From NCBI GenBank assembly GCA_041392305.1, contig JAWKMJ010000019.1, positions 1 through 64,000 on the forward strand: 64,000 bases of DNA, given 5' to 3'. The notes below the pieces were generated by a model. The model saw nothing but the letters and a program-made list of their open reading frames with translations, made no database searches and was not told the origin of the DNA. The stretch comes from JAGQYP01 sp041392305. Its GTDB lineage: Bacteria > Bacteroidota > Bacteroidia > Flavobacteriales_D > Crocinitomicaceae. Below, one piece after another: positions 53,349 to 63,049 of this stretch. Numbering within the stretch: position 1 is the first letter of the stretch; the number at the start of each line of letters is the position of its first letter. A program made the translations under genes and the position numbers.

Positions 53349-54667
53349 TATCTGACTAAATTTATGGTTCCTCTATATGGATCGGGGTGTGCAGGATCCT
53401 TAAAATCGATATAATAAAAATATGCGCCAGGACTCAGTTCATTTCCATTTTTACTCGTCCCATTCCACCATTTTGATTGGGGATATCCATTTGAGCGAAA
53501 AACAACTGTTCCCCATCGATTATAAATGATAATTTCACAATTTGGGTATTGATCAGCAGTCACAATCTCCCAAGTATCATTGACCCCATCTCCATTCGGA
53601 GTAAACGTATCTGGTATCTTGAGTTGTGGGTCTACTGTTATGGTTACACTATCCGTATCACTGCATCCATTTACTGTATCTGTGATAGTCATAAAATAGG
53701 TTGTTGTGGAATTTGGGGAAGCAACTGGATTAATAATGGATGAGTTATTAAGTGTAATATCCGGAGTCCAAGAAACCGTATAATTGGTACTATTTGTAGA
53801 CCCATTTAAATTGGTAGATTCTCCATCAAGAATCGTTTGACTCACCCCTGCATCAAGAGTCAATTCTAAAACACTAAACAAAATTGAATCATTAGGCGAT
53901 GTGCCCCCACATACCGAATCACAAACTGTATAAACTCCTATGTAGTCCCCATCATTAATCAGATTGGTTTGAAATGTATCCACACTTGTTACTGCAATTA
54001 CAGTTCCGTTTTGAGTCCAGTTAAAAGTTGAATCCAATATGCAATCGCTAGATCTAGTTGCAGTCAGAGTAACGAGATCACCTTTACAGATATTAGTAGT
54101 TAAAGTAGTCAAGGCAATCGAAGGAGTAGGCCGAATCACACTTGGCCCTGACACAGTAATATCAAAAGTTGCTTCACCAGGGGCAGTCACTCCTGCACCA
54201 AAATCAATCCCGTCTACAATAATGTAATACATTGTGTTCGGGTTAAGATTATTTGTACTAATAGAAAAAGTAGTAGCTGCATTGGTATTGTGAGTATTCC
54301 CACAATTAATGACTTCGCTATAAGTGGAAGGGACGCAAGGAGTTCCCATCTCATAAACTGCTATTTCAATGTCCTCCGCTCTACCTAAAGCCACATCATT
54401 ATAAACAATATTATCTAGAGTAACATTAGCAATCCCTCCAACATCATTCGTGAAAAATTTGAACCAAATACTATTGTTTGCAATTAAACAGGCAAATAAT
54501 TGAGTGTCTTCACACCCGGCACATGTTTGGGCCGTAGCCCCAATGTTGGTTGCATTTACAGGAGTGTTTGGACACAGATAAGTTGCGTTGGAACAGTTAT
54601 CATTTACGGGCTGAGAATAACTCAGACAGCTGAATATCAATATTGTAATTGCTAGTACTAGTTTCAT
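53348..54667 (-). CDS. T9SS type B secreted protein with CHU_C domain
   Basis: 439 residues. Signal peptide, then an NDNCSNATYLCPN start and Cys pairs (about 20-175). A middle section has ILDGESTNLNGSTNS, then the C-terminal FTPNGDGVNDTWEI and YNRWGTVVF motifs of the CHU_C type B signal. It is the first gene of an operon with its own PorP/SprF gene, and is a short counterpart of the giant adhesin at 43-52 kb. Confidence 0.85.
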   Translation of the reverse strand: MKLVLAITILIFSCLSYSQPVNDNCSNATYLCPNTPVNATNIGATAQTCAGCEDTQLFACLIANNSIWFKFFTNDVGGIANVTLDNIVYNDVALGRAEDIEIAVYEMGTPCVPSTYSEVINCGNTHNTNAATTFSISTNNLNPNTMYYIIVDGIDFGAGVTAPGEATFDITVSGPSVIRPTPSIALTTLTTNICKGDLVTLTATRSSDCILDSTFNWTQNGTVIAVTSVDTFQTNLINDGDYIGVYTVCDSVCGGTSPNDSILFSVLELTLDAGVSQTILDGESTNLNGSTNSTNYTVSWTPDITLNNSSIINPVASPNSTTTYFMTITDTVNGCSDTDSVTITVDPQLKIPDTFTPNGDGVNDTWEIVTADQYPNCEIIIYNRWGTVVFRSNGYPQSKWWNGTSKNGNELSPGAYFYYIDFKDPAHPDPYRGTINLVR

Positions 54668-54775
54668 TCAGACCTTTAGTTGCCTTATAAATATACGTAA
54701 AGCTATACGCAAAAGAAAAAAGAATGTTCGATTTCTTAATTATTTGTTAAAACTTATATTTTAATAACTTTTTCA

Positions 54776-54783
54776 TAAGTTTG
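54776..54783 (+). promoter_or_regulatory. Putative -7 element of the barrel/Ig-repeat gene
   Basis: TAAGTTTG matches TAnnTTTG, 39 bp before the ATG at 54823. The nearest TTTG (54743-54746) is 29 bp upstream, longer than usual. Confidence 0.35.
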
Positions 54784-54822
54784 GTATAATAAATGCGCTA
54801 CTCCGGTATTAAATTATTGATT

Positions 54823-57800
54823 ATGAAACGTTCAATTCTACTTATACTCACAATACTCAGCCTCAATATTGCCTTTAATCAAAACTCAAAAGTTGTTTAT
54901 GATTCCGATTCTAGATGGTTTCTTAGTTTTGGTGGTGGAGTAGCCTGGCATACGACAGATGTAAAAACAAAAATCAAATTTGGTTTCACCGGAGAGATTG
55001 GATATAGCTTTTTCATGAAACCTGCTAGTCCTATTTCGCTAGATTTAGGCTTTAGATATTTAACAGGAGTATACGAAGGACAGAATTACGATTTTCATAA
55101 TGGTTTAGGGCAAAACATTGCCTTAAATGGCGAGATGGATACTTCTGTTAATTATGCGGCTGGTCCGGGTCGTGTTCCATTGAATTTTAGGTCTACAGTA
55201 CATGATATTTCACTCGAATTGCAATTAAATACTAACAGGCTACGTGAGCGCACCGGAATAAATTTATTTTTATTTGGGTCAATTGGATTTTCATTTTATC
55301 GAACTCTTGGGAATCTCACTCAATTTGATGTGCCGTCACAATCTTATGTGATGTATGATTACGAAACACTTTATGCCAATAGTAATCAGGAGTTTACGAA
55401 AAGCAATATTAAAGGACTGTTGGATGACACTTACGAATCTGCGCTTGAAGGCTCCTCTTTGACAAAAGGCAAGATCAATTCCAAATTGACACCAAGTATT
55501 GGAGCGGGATTCAGTTACCAAATTGCTCCTCGAATTGCAATAGGTCTTGAACATAGAACGACTTTTACTCTAAACGATCTTTTTGACGGAAACAGATTCA
55601 ATCAGGATAATTCTGTTTCTACTAACAAAGACCTTTATCACTACACTGGCGCGTTCATCCGCTTCCATTTAAAAAGTGGAAAAGCTAAAGTTACGCCAGA
55701 AGGGAATAATTCATTGAATCAAATCAACAATTACAATTCTAATCCAATAAAGCCTGAAGTTGATATTTTTGATCCGGCAGATAATCCGTACACAACCGAT
55801 TTCCCTTCATTTACGATAAAAGCGGTTGTATTGAACGTAAGTGATCGTTCTCAAGTAACTTTCAAACAAAATGGTGCAGTAAACAACAATTTCACCTTTG
55901 ATCCAAGTACTCATAGATTTGAATCTAATGTAAGTTTAAATCCAGGACAAAACGTGTTTGAAGTTAGAGGAACAAATTCGGCAGGAACCGATGCTGAAAA
56001 CAGAATCATTGTTTTGGAATCAGAAGAAAAGCAACCTCCAATTGTCAACTTCAATAATCCCTCCTATTCTCCATACACTACTACAAATGGAACGTTTCAA
56101 ATGTCTGCAACGGTCTTAAATGTAGAAGATCCAAACAAAGTTACGGTTGAGTTAAATGGACAATCTCTCACGAACTTTACTTTTAACCCGACTACGGATG
56201 TGCTCACTTGTCCTTTGAATTTGAATGGAGGCCCTAACACAGTTAGAGTTACAGGTACCAATGATGTTGGCACTGATTCAAAGGAAACCGTAATTGTCTA
56301 TGAAGTAGTTGAGCAAGCCCAGCCCCCTATTGTCAATTTTGTTGTCCCAGGATTGAATCCTTATACTACTCAAAGTAGTAGTATGAATGTTCAAGCATCG
56401 GTATTGAATGTTGATGATCAGAATAATATTGGGGTTAAAATAAATGGACAATCAACAGCTAACTTTAATTGGAACCCAACCACTCATACAGTAGATCTGG
56501 GTGTGAATTTAAATGAAGGGAATAATGTGATTGAAGTGTCTGGAACCAACGCTGTTGGTTATGATTCAAAATCAACAGTTATCATTAAAAAGACTGAAAC
56601 CGAATTGCCTCCAGTGGTAAGTTTTATTGATCCCAATATAAATCCAAAAACAGTATTTGCTGCACCATATAACCTCGTAGTACGAGTGGAAAATGTTCAA
56701 TCGAATAATCAAATTGAACTTAAAATCAACGGTTTACCTACGACCAATTTCAATTATGTTGCCTCATCCAAATTGATGACCTTTCATACTACATTAATTG
56801 GAGGAGCAAATATTTTCGAAGTCACTGCAACAAACAATGCTGGTCAAGATTCAAAAAATACCACAATCATACTTAAGGAAGAGAATTTGACACAACCTCC
56901 AATAGTAACTTTCACTAACCCAGGAATTAACCCAATTACGGTAAACAGCAGTTTATTTAATGTGGCTGGAACTGTTTTAAATGTCGATAATTCAAGTCAA
57001 ATCCAAGTACTTGTAAATGGGAATACATTCAGCAGTTTCACTTTTAATGCAATTACAAAAGTGATTAGTTTTCCAACCTCATTAATGATGGGCAATAACG
57101 TTATACAAATAACTGCAACAAACAATGCGGGTACTGATTCCAAGCAAACAATCATCAATTACGAACAAATCGTCCAAGGGAATCCACCAATTGTTACTAT
57201 CACAAGTCCATTTGTGAACCCTTACAGCGTAAACGTGAATCATCATTTGGTTACGGCAACAGTGTTAAATGTAGATAGCAAATCACAGATTCAAGTTAGA
57301 AGGAATGGAATGGTAATCAGTCAGTATTTATATTCTTTTGATATTAATTCAAAGCAATTAGTTTTTAACGCAACTTTAAGTCAAGGAAATAATATTTTTG
57401 AAATTTCCGCGGCAAATTCTTTTGGTAGCGATATGAAAACTACTATGATTGTTTACAATCCTGTAGTAGCACCTTGCAATAAGCCAATCATTTCTTTTCA
57501 GAAGCCAGGATCAAATCCACAAACCGTTTCAACAGCTTCTTATGAGATTCGGGCTCAGTTGCTTAATGTCGCTAGTTCGCAAAATATTACTTTAAGAGTA
57601 AATGGGAATATAGTTTCTTCCTTTAGCTTTAATACAGCTACAAAAATATTGACGAAAAACTTGAATTTAAACCCTGGAACCAATGTCATCCAGATTGAAG
57701 CAACGAATACTTGCGGTGGCTCATCCATTACAACCTTCCTGAATTATGATCAACCAAACAACCCTTGTATTCCTCCGGTAATTTCTCCCATCAGCCCGAA

Positions 57801-59166
57801 TATCTCGAATTATTCAAGTTTAAGTAAATATGTTACTGTTCAAGCAAGTGTTACCCAAGTCCTAAATAGTTCGAATTTAAGTTTAAAACTCAATGGTCAA
57901 AACGTGAATTTCACATTTGATAATGCAACAAAAATGCTTATTGGGAATTTGACTTTAAATACAGGAAACAACAGTGTAGTGGTATCCGCAAATAATGGTT
58001 GTGGAGTTGCAAATTACACCTGGAACATTTATCACAGTCCTTGCTCACAACCATCAATTGTTATGAACAACCCAACTGTGACAACTACTACTGTTTCTAA
58101 TCCTAGCTTTGTTGTAAGCGCGGTAATTTCTGAAATACAGAATTCAAATAATATTCAATTCAGAAAAAATGGACAAAATATTAATTTCATTTACAACTCG
58201 ATCACCAATTCATTTAATTCAACGGTGAATTTGTCCAATGGTGTGAATAATTTCGAGCTAGTTGCTCAAAACCAATGTGGAAATGATACGAAACAGTTTT
58301 CAGTAACATACAATCCAATTCAAACAATAAATCCACCAGAAGTAGATATTACGAACCCAAATGTTTCACCATACAATACTTCTAATAGCGGAATGACAAT
58401 AAAAGCAATTATCGACAATGTTGCTTCTGCTTCTCAAATTACCGTGATTTTCAATGGAATGACAGTATCCAACTTTAATTACAGTCCAACAAGTGGCATA
58501 TTGACTTTCTATACTGGTTTACAAAACGGAAACAATACCGTAAAAATCACAGCGGTAAATCAAGCTGGTAGCGATATGGATCAAGCCACTATTATTTACA
58601 ATCCACCTGTGACAATAGATCCGCCCCAAGTTGTATTCACAAGTCCGACATCAAGTCCAAAACTGGTTGCTGGAAAGGATTATACGGTAAAAGGATTTGT
58701 AAGAAATGTTACCAGTTCGAGTCAGGTAATTTTTAAAGTCAATGGGCAAACGATTACTAATTATCAAAGAAACTTTACTACGGGTCGAATGGAGTTTAGC
58801 TTGGAACTTAAATTGAGCAATGCGAATAATTTGTTCAATGTAAATGTAACAGGAACAAATCAGGCAGGTACGCATTCTGATTACAGAATTGTGCAATACG
58901 ATCTTGGATCCAATCCAATGGGAGTTCCTGGTTCGAATGGTGGTGGAAGCAACATGAACATCAATAAATCTAATGGAAGTAATTCGAAATTTAATCCGAA
59001 CAATTCCAACGGATCAAACAAATCGGGTGGATCCAATGATGTAAACAATGGTGGGAATAACAAATCCTCTACCCCTGTAAAAAATGTGAATACAAAGCCA
59101 GTTAACGGGGGTTCTAATAAGAATCAAAACAATACAAACATTAAAACTACAAACATAAAAATGTAG
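54823..59166 (+). CDS. Outer-membrane barrel fused to 11 Ig-like repeats and an Asn/Gly/Ser tail
   Basis: 1447 residues from the ATG at 54823; the upstream ATG at 54793 adds an unlikely leader. Signal peptide MKRSILLILTILSLNIAFNQ. Residues ~25-290 are barrel-like (LSFGGGVAWHTTD, IGAGFSYQIAPRIAIGLEH). From ~305 to ~1360 are 11 repeats of ~95 residues with PP(I/V)V-x-F-x-x-P, A-x-VLNV, NG and TN-x-G-x-DSK motifs; repeats 7-9 carry a Cys in the linker and one in the TCGG/GCG turn. The last ~85 residues are Asn/Gly/Ser/Lys-rich. No T9SS sorting domain is present. Function unknown; surface or periplasmic binding is inferred. It is divergent from the 439-residue adhesin operon. Confidence 0.75.
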   Translation: MKRSILLILTILSLNIAFNQNSKVVYDSDSRWFLSFGGGVAWHTTDVKTKIKFGFTGEIGYSFFMKPASPISLDLGFRYLTGVYEGQNYDFHNGLGQNIALNGEMDTSVNYAAGPGRVPLNFRSTVHDISLELQLNTNRLRERTGINLFLFGSIGFSFYRTLGNLTQFDVPSQSYVMYDYETLYANSNQEFTKSNIKGLLDDTYESALEGSSLTKGKINSKLTPSIGAGFSYQIAPRIAIGLEHRTTFTLNDLFDGNRFNQDNSVSTNKDLYHYTGAFIRFHLKSGKAKVTPEGNNSLNQINNYNSNPIKPEVDIFDPADNPYTTDFPSFTIKAVVLNVSDRSQVTFKQNGAVNNNFTFDPSTHRFESNVSLNPGQNVFEVRGTNSAGTDAENRIIVLESEEKQPPIVNFNNPSYSPYTTTNGTFQMSATVLNVEDPNKVTVELNGQSLTNFTFNPTTDVLTCPLNLNGGPNTVRVTGTNDVGTDSKETVIVYEVVEQAQPPIVNFVVPGLNPYTTQSSSMNVQASVLNVDDQNNIGVKINGQSTANFNWNPTTHTVDLGVNLNEGNNVIEVSGTNAVGYDSKSTVIIKKTETELPPVVSFIDPNINPKTVFAAPYNLVVRVENVQSNNQIELKINGLPTTNFNYVASSKLMTFHTTLIGGANIFEVTATNNAGQDSKNTTIILKEENLTQPPIVTFTNPGINPITVNSSLFNVAGTVLNVDNSSQIQVLVNGNTFSSFTFNAITKVISFPTSLMMGNNVIQITATNNAGTDSKQTIINYEQIVQGNPPIVTITSPFVNPYSVNVNHHLVTATVLNVDSKSQIQVRRNGMVISQYLYSFDINSKQLVFNATLSQGNNIFEISAANSFGSDMKTTMIVYNPVVAPCNKPIISFQKPGSNPQTVSTASYEIRAQLLNVASSQNITLRVNGNIVSSFSFNTATKILTKNLNLNPGTNVIQIEATNTCGGSSITTFLNYDQPNNPCIPPVISPISPNISNYSSLSKYVTVQASVTQVLNSSNLSLKLNGQNVNFTFDNATKMLIGNLTLNTGNNSVVVSANNGCGVANYTWNIYHSPCSQPSIVMNNPTVTTTTVSNPSFVVSAVISEIQNSNNIQFRKNGQNINFIYNSITNSFNSTVNLSNGVNNFELVAQNQCGNDTKQFSVTYNPIQTINPPEVDITNPNVSPYNTSNSGMTIKAIIDNVASASQITVIFNGMTVSNFNYSPTSGILTFYTGLQNGNNTVKITAVNQAGSDMDQATIIYNPPVTIDPPQVVFTSPTSSPKLVAGKDYTVKGFVRNVTSSSQVIFKVNGQTITNYQRNFTTGRMEFSLELKLSNANNLFNVNVTGTNQAGTHSDYRIVQYDLGSNPMGVPGSNGGGSNMNINKSNGSNSKFNPNNSNGSNKSGGSNDVNNGGNNKSSTPVKNVNTKPVNGGSNKNQNNTNIKTTNIKM

Positions 59167-59187
59167 TTTCGAATTCCACTTTATTTC

Positions 59188-59220
59188 ACGGTCTATCTTT
59201 TCAGGTAGACCGTTTTTTTT
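59188..59220 (+). terminator. Intrinsic terminator inside the convergent gene's 3' end
   Basis: ACGGTCTATCT (59188-59198) and AGGTAGACCGT (59203-59213) form an 11-bp stem (one wobble) with a TTTC loop, then T8. It ends the barrel/Ig-repeat gene, and its stem overlaps the last codons and stop of the minus-strand gene at 59193. Confidence 0.9.
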
Positions 59221-61721
59221 GAGCTCTGTTTCCGTCCATCGTCTCCAATAACTTTTAAAAACAAAATATAAATTCCAGAATTACATAAGTTTTGATTCTG
59301 ATCCCTTCCATCCCAAAAAACCAATTTTTCTCCACTGATATATTCTCCATGAATCGGAAAAGCTACAACTTGACCCGCCATATTATATATTGATAAATGA
59401 ACAACAGAAGGAAACTCCAGTGAAATAGAAATTGCCAAATTGTCTTTGTCACCATCATTGTTGGGTGTGATATAATCCGGTTGAATTTCAAATCCCAAAT
59501 CAGATTCAAAATTCAGGTGCTGAGAATTTTCGTACCCTGGAGTACCAAAATTCGTATGGCCGCTTGCTGTATTCCAGTTTTCCGTATCCATTGAGCTCCC
59601 TTCAAAAGCAATTCTTTCTAAGGATTTATTTTCTGTTGATTCGAGTAAAGGATAGTGCATGTTTTCATTATAATGCACTTCATCCAGAATTAAATCCTGA
59701 TCATTGAGCAACACGACAGCTCCAGCATCATTAGGATAAGAAGGCAAAACTGGAATATTAATGAATTTTCGATTTTTATCCGTTTCAAAAACGTTTTTAA
59801 CCCAGTTTGAATCTTTGCTTATCAGCACATAATCCCCTGAATTTAAAAGATATTTAGATGATATGACCCTTTTTCGGTTGGCAAGGGTATCATTTTCTCT
59901 GTTTGAGAGAAACAAATTAGATAAATCCAACACATGAGAACTCAAATTATACAGTTCAATGAAATCGGTTCCTCCACTTACTGGGTCAAATAAAATTTCA
60001 TTGATGATTAGATCATTTGAATCTGCAAAAAACGGCGCTTCAAATTGAATAACTGTGTCCAACTGATTTCCAAAACAATCGATCAAATTTGAAATTTCTA
60101 CTATTACTTGATCGCCTGGTAAGACGCTTTGACCCAAGTTTAATTGAAGTATTTCCTCATCCACCAGAAAAGAAACCAAATAAAAATTGGAAGTAATAAT
60201 GGCGTTGCTCATTCCAGTAGCCAGAGGTTTGTTGAATTCCAATTCCAATAAGTTGGGGTGAGGAAGATTCCAATCTAGAACTGTAAAATCTATATTCCAC
60301 GGTGAAAATGAATGTGAATTGAACTGACCAGGTGTTCCTCCAAGCGAATCCAGACTAGAAAGCCAGTTTTCCTGACCACAAAAAATACCTAATTCCGCTT
60401 TTTCTAACGCATATCCCCCATCATCCTTATCATTATCGTGCCAGTCATTTTGATAGTGAACAGAATCAACCAACAGAGAATCAAGATTCAGTATTGCCAC
60501 CCAATCCGCTGAATTATTTAGAGAAGGCAATTCACAGTAAATCTGAGTAATGAGAGCAAATGAATCCACACACGTCTCTGGCACCAGCAAAACATAGGCG
60601 TCTGGGTAAAGAAAATAATTGGTGTCGATTTCAATGGTATCTGATAAATCTGCCAGAAGTAAATCATTGAGATTAATAATTTTTGAAGAATTATTGTGTA
60701 TTTCCAGATACTCGCACTCCGGGAGTCCATGAGAGGGTGTGGGATCAGATTGAATCTCGGTAAATTCGAGATCATGCCAGCTTGGTACTTCTCCATAAAC
60801 CAGTAGAAGTGAAGTATCCATATTTAAAATGTTGGCTTCAAAGTCTGATATGGAATCCAAGATGAATTGGGAAAATTGATCGTTGTTGAAAATAGTTGGA
60901 AAATGCAGTTGTAATTGACCTCCTACATAGGTAAAACTAGAAGGATTTTGAAGAGATGGATTATCAAGACTACAGTTGGCCAAATTTAGCTGAGTGGTAT
61001 CAATGGATTCCGAAAAAGAAAGTTGAATGGTATTTGAATCTAGTACAGAAAAACTAGTCAATGAAGGTGGAATGGTGTCGTATTGAATTGGCCCGACATA
61101 CACCTCATCAAAAAAGAAACTATGTGTATTGGAACTTGTATAAAAACAATCCATAGCTAGAATATTTAAATCAAAGGCTGCCGTGTCGATGTAAGACCAT
61201 TCATTTTCAAACTGATTTGTAGTTGGATTCCATAGATCAAGACTTAAGTTGGAATTACTGTAGATAATTTTCATCTCTATTTCAAAGGCCGCCGCTACTC
61301 TTCCATCTAAACCACGAACCAATTCTAGGTCATTTCCATTAAATATTCCTCTGAGGGAAAGCGCATCATTTGAACCCGATTCCCCAATCTGGACATAGAG
61401 TGCATTTTGTGCATTTTGTACCTGAACCGAATCAGAAAAAATAAACAGATTTAAACGATTATTACCGGATGGAGAGAATCCCAGGCGAATTTTTAGGCGA
61501 ATTTCCGTTTCCGAATAATAAAAAAAGGAAGGCGGTAAATAAATTACTGAATGGCCTGCTTGTGATACATTCAAACCCAATTCTTCATTTTGAATTTGAA
61601 AGTCAGATGTTTGTCCTTCCCAAGGGACGGGGAATCCAGAGTTGTTTCCAAAATCTTCTTGAAACTGCGAAAAGGTGAAAATTCTAACCAATCCGCATAG
61701 TATTGTGACGAATATTCTCAT
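59193..61721 (-). CDS. Lamin-tail-domain secreted protein
   Basis: 842 residues from the ATG at 61721; the longer frame to 61907 has an extra untypical leader and would overlap asd. Signal MRIFVTILCGLVRIFTFSQ. A first lamin-tail-like domain (about 370-450, LEFTEIQSDPTPSHG and YLEIHNNS) and a second near 605-690 (LIINEILFDPVSGGTDFIELYN) are seen. The end has ITPNNDGDKDNLAISI and a FWDGRDQNQNLCNSGIY tail, like FlgD-like/T9SS sorting domains. Such proteins are exported and may bind DNA or surfaces. The 3' end overlaps the terminator at 59188. Confidence 0.75.
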   Translation of the reverse strand: MRIFVTILCGLVRIFTFSQFQEDFGNNSGFPVPWEGQTSDFQIQNEELGLNVSQAGHSVIYLPPSFFYYSETEIRLKIRLGFSPSGNNRLNLFIFSDSVQVQNAQNALYVQIGESGSNDALSLRGIFNGNDLELVRGLDGRVAAAFEIEMKIIYSNSNLSLDLWNPTTNQFENEWSYIDTAAFDLNILAMDCFYTSSNTHSFFFDEVYVGPIQYDTIPPSLTSFSVLDSNTIQLSFSESIDTTQLNLANCSLDNPSLQNPSSFTYVGGQLQLHFPTIFNNDQFSQFILDSISDFEANILNMDTSLLLVYGEVPSWHDLEFTEIQSDPTPSHGLPECEYLEIHNNSSKIINLNDLLLADLSDTIEIDTNYFLYPDAYVLLVPETCVDSFALITQIYCELPSLNNSADWVAILNLDSLLVDSVHYQNDWHDNDKDDGGYALEKAELGIFCGQENWLSSLDSLGGTPGQFNSHSFSPWNIDFTVLDWNLPHPNLLELEFNKPLATGMSNAIITSNFYLVSFLVDEEILQLNLGQSVLPGDQVIVEISNLIDCFGNQLDTVIQFEAPFFADSNDLIINEILFDPVSGGTDFIELYNLSSHVLDLSNLFLSNRENDTLANRKRVISSKYLLNSGDYVLISKDSNWVKNVFETDKNRKFINIPVLPSYPNDAGAVVLLNDQDLILDEVHYNENMHYPLLESTENKSLERIAFEGSSMDTENWNTASGHTNFGTPGYENSQHLNFESDLGFEIQPDYITPNNDGDKDNLAISISLEFPSVVHLSIYNMAGQVVAFPIHGEYISGEKLVFWDGRDQNQNLCNSGIYILFLKVIGDDGRKQSSKKTVYLKR

Positions 61722-61751
61722 GATCGATTTAAGTGGTTGATGGAAATATAA

Positions 61752-61759
61752 TATTTTTG
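61752..61759 (+). promoter_or_regulatory. Putative -7 element of asd
   Basis: TATTTTTG, 15 bp before the ATG at 61775. No TTTG at the usual -33 spacing. Confidence 0.4.
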
Positions 61760-61774
61760 CGAAAAATTTATCAG

Positions 61775-62761
61775 ATGAAAATAGCCGTTGTAGGTGCAAC
61801 CGGAATGGTAGGCACAGAAATGTTAAAAGTATTGGACGAATACCAAGTAGAAGTTTCAGAGTTAATTCCTGTAGCATCGGAGAAGAGCGTTGGAAAAACG
61901 CTTTCATTTAGAGGAAAAGCTTATCCAATAGTGAGTATGCAAACAGCGGTAGACATGCAACCCAACATTGCGATTTTCTCTGCCGGTGGATCCACTTCAC
62001 TAGAATGGGCACCAAAATTTGCAGAAAAAGGTTGTACGGTTGTAGATAATTCTTCGGCCTGGAGAATGGATCCGGATAAAAAATTGATCGTTCCTGAAAT
62101 CAATGGAGATCTTTTAAGGAAAGAAGATAAAATCATTGCCAATCCAAACTGTTCGACCATTCAATTGGTGATGTGTTTGGCTCCTTTACACGAAAAATAT
62201 GGCGTAAAAAGAGTAATTGTTTCTACCTATCAATCGGTTTCTGGTACCGGAAAAGCGGCCATCGACCAAATGAATGGAGAAAGAGCAGGAGAAAATGTTG
62301 AGAAAGTATATCCTTATGACATCGACATGAACTGTTTGCCGCACTGTGACTCATTCACTGAAAATGGCTACACGAAAGAAGAAATGAAATTAACCAACGA
62401 AACCAAAAAAATCGTTGATCCAAATATCAATGTTTCTGCTACGGCGGTGCGCGTTCCAGTTTCTGGCGGACATTCAGAGGCAGTCAATATTGAATTCGAA
62501 AGAAAACCAGATTTAGCAGAAATTAGAAAGATTCTGCATGAAACAGAAGGTGTAGTGGTACAAGACAATCCCGACACCAATAGTTATCCCATGCCCAAAT
62601 ATGCAAAAGGAAAGAATGAGGTTTTCGTAGGTAGAATAAGGGAAGATTTCACTAATCCCAATACGGTAAACATGTGGATTGTAGCGGATAACCTAAGAAA
62701 AGGAGCGGCAACAAATGCGGTGCAAATTGCGAAGTATTTGATGGAGAAGGGACTTGTTTAG
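61775..62761 (+). CDS. asd: Aspartate-semialdehyde dehydrogenase
   Basis: 328 residues from the ATG at 61775. KIAVVGATGMVGTEML is the NADP-binding loop, IIANPNCSTIQLV carries the catalytic Cys, and VRVPVSGGHSEAV the catalytic His. It reduces aspartyl phosphate to the semialdehyde for lysine, threonine and methionine synthesis. It is divergent from the lamin-tail gene with a 53-bp gap. Confidence 0.95.
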   Translation: MKIAVVGATGMVGTEMLKVLDEYQVEVSELIPVASEKSVGKTLSFRGKAYPIVSMQTAVDMQPNIAIFSAGGSTSLEWAPKFAEKGCTVVDNSSAWRMDPDKKLIVPEINGDLLRKEDKIIANPNCSTIQLVMCLAPLHEKYGVKRVIVSTYQSVSGTGKAAIDQMNGERAGENVEKVYPYDIDMNCLPHCDSFTENGYTKEEMKLTNETKKIVDPNINVSATAVRVPVSGGHSEAVNIEFERKPDLAEIRKILHETEGVVVQDNPDTNSYPMPKYAKGKNEVFVGRIREDFTNPNTVNMWIVADNLRKGAATNAVQIAKYLMEKGLV

Positions 62762-62783
62762 AAGAACAGAGGTACAGGGTTTT

Positions 62784-62815
62784 GATTTTAGGACTTTACG
62801 ATTTTATGATGTTAT
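62784..62815. repeat. Octamer array (GATTTTAG/GACTTTAC/GATTTTAT/GATGTTAT)
   Basis: Four 8-bp degenerate units sharing GA-x-x-TTA, 23 bp after asd and upstream of the GGAACTT array. Confidence 0.5.
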
Positions 62816-62837
62816 AAAAACTGGTCAACGGTCACAA

Positions 62838-62871
62838 GGAACTTGGAACTTGGAACTTGGAACTTGGAACT
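62838..62871. repeat. GGAACTT heptamer tandem repeat
   Basis: Four perfect GGAACTT units and a partial fifth, ending in GGAACT. The best-conserved heptamer array in the window. Confidence 0.9.
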
Positions 62872-63014
62872 AAAAAAACAAAAAAGACAGCCCTACGCTT
62901 AGAACTGTCCCTTTAAAATTATACACGAAAAAAACTACTCTGATAGGGTAAATGCCAAAAGCGTGCCAAACTTATCAGAATGAGAATGAGTGTGTAGAAT
63001 GAGGCGGGTTAATC

Positions 63015-63049
63015 CAACTTTTCGCTTTCAACTTTTGACTTTCAACTTC
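63015..63049. repeat. CAACTTT-type heptamer array
   Basis: Five 7-bp units, CAACTTT, TCGCTTT, CAACTTT, TGACTTT, CAACTTC, which alternate so that a 14-bp period is also visible. It lies about 50 bp before the barrel gene at 63102. Confidence 0.65.

Noticed and set aside
61722..61907. Upstream extension of the lamin-tail gene
   Set aside because: It overlaps the asd start and promoter and precedes a good signal peptide at 61721.
62880..62920. Hairpin GACAG...CTGTC as a terminator for asd
   Set aside because: The T-run and wobble extension only work on the minus strand, where no gene reads into it; the stem is 5 bp.
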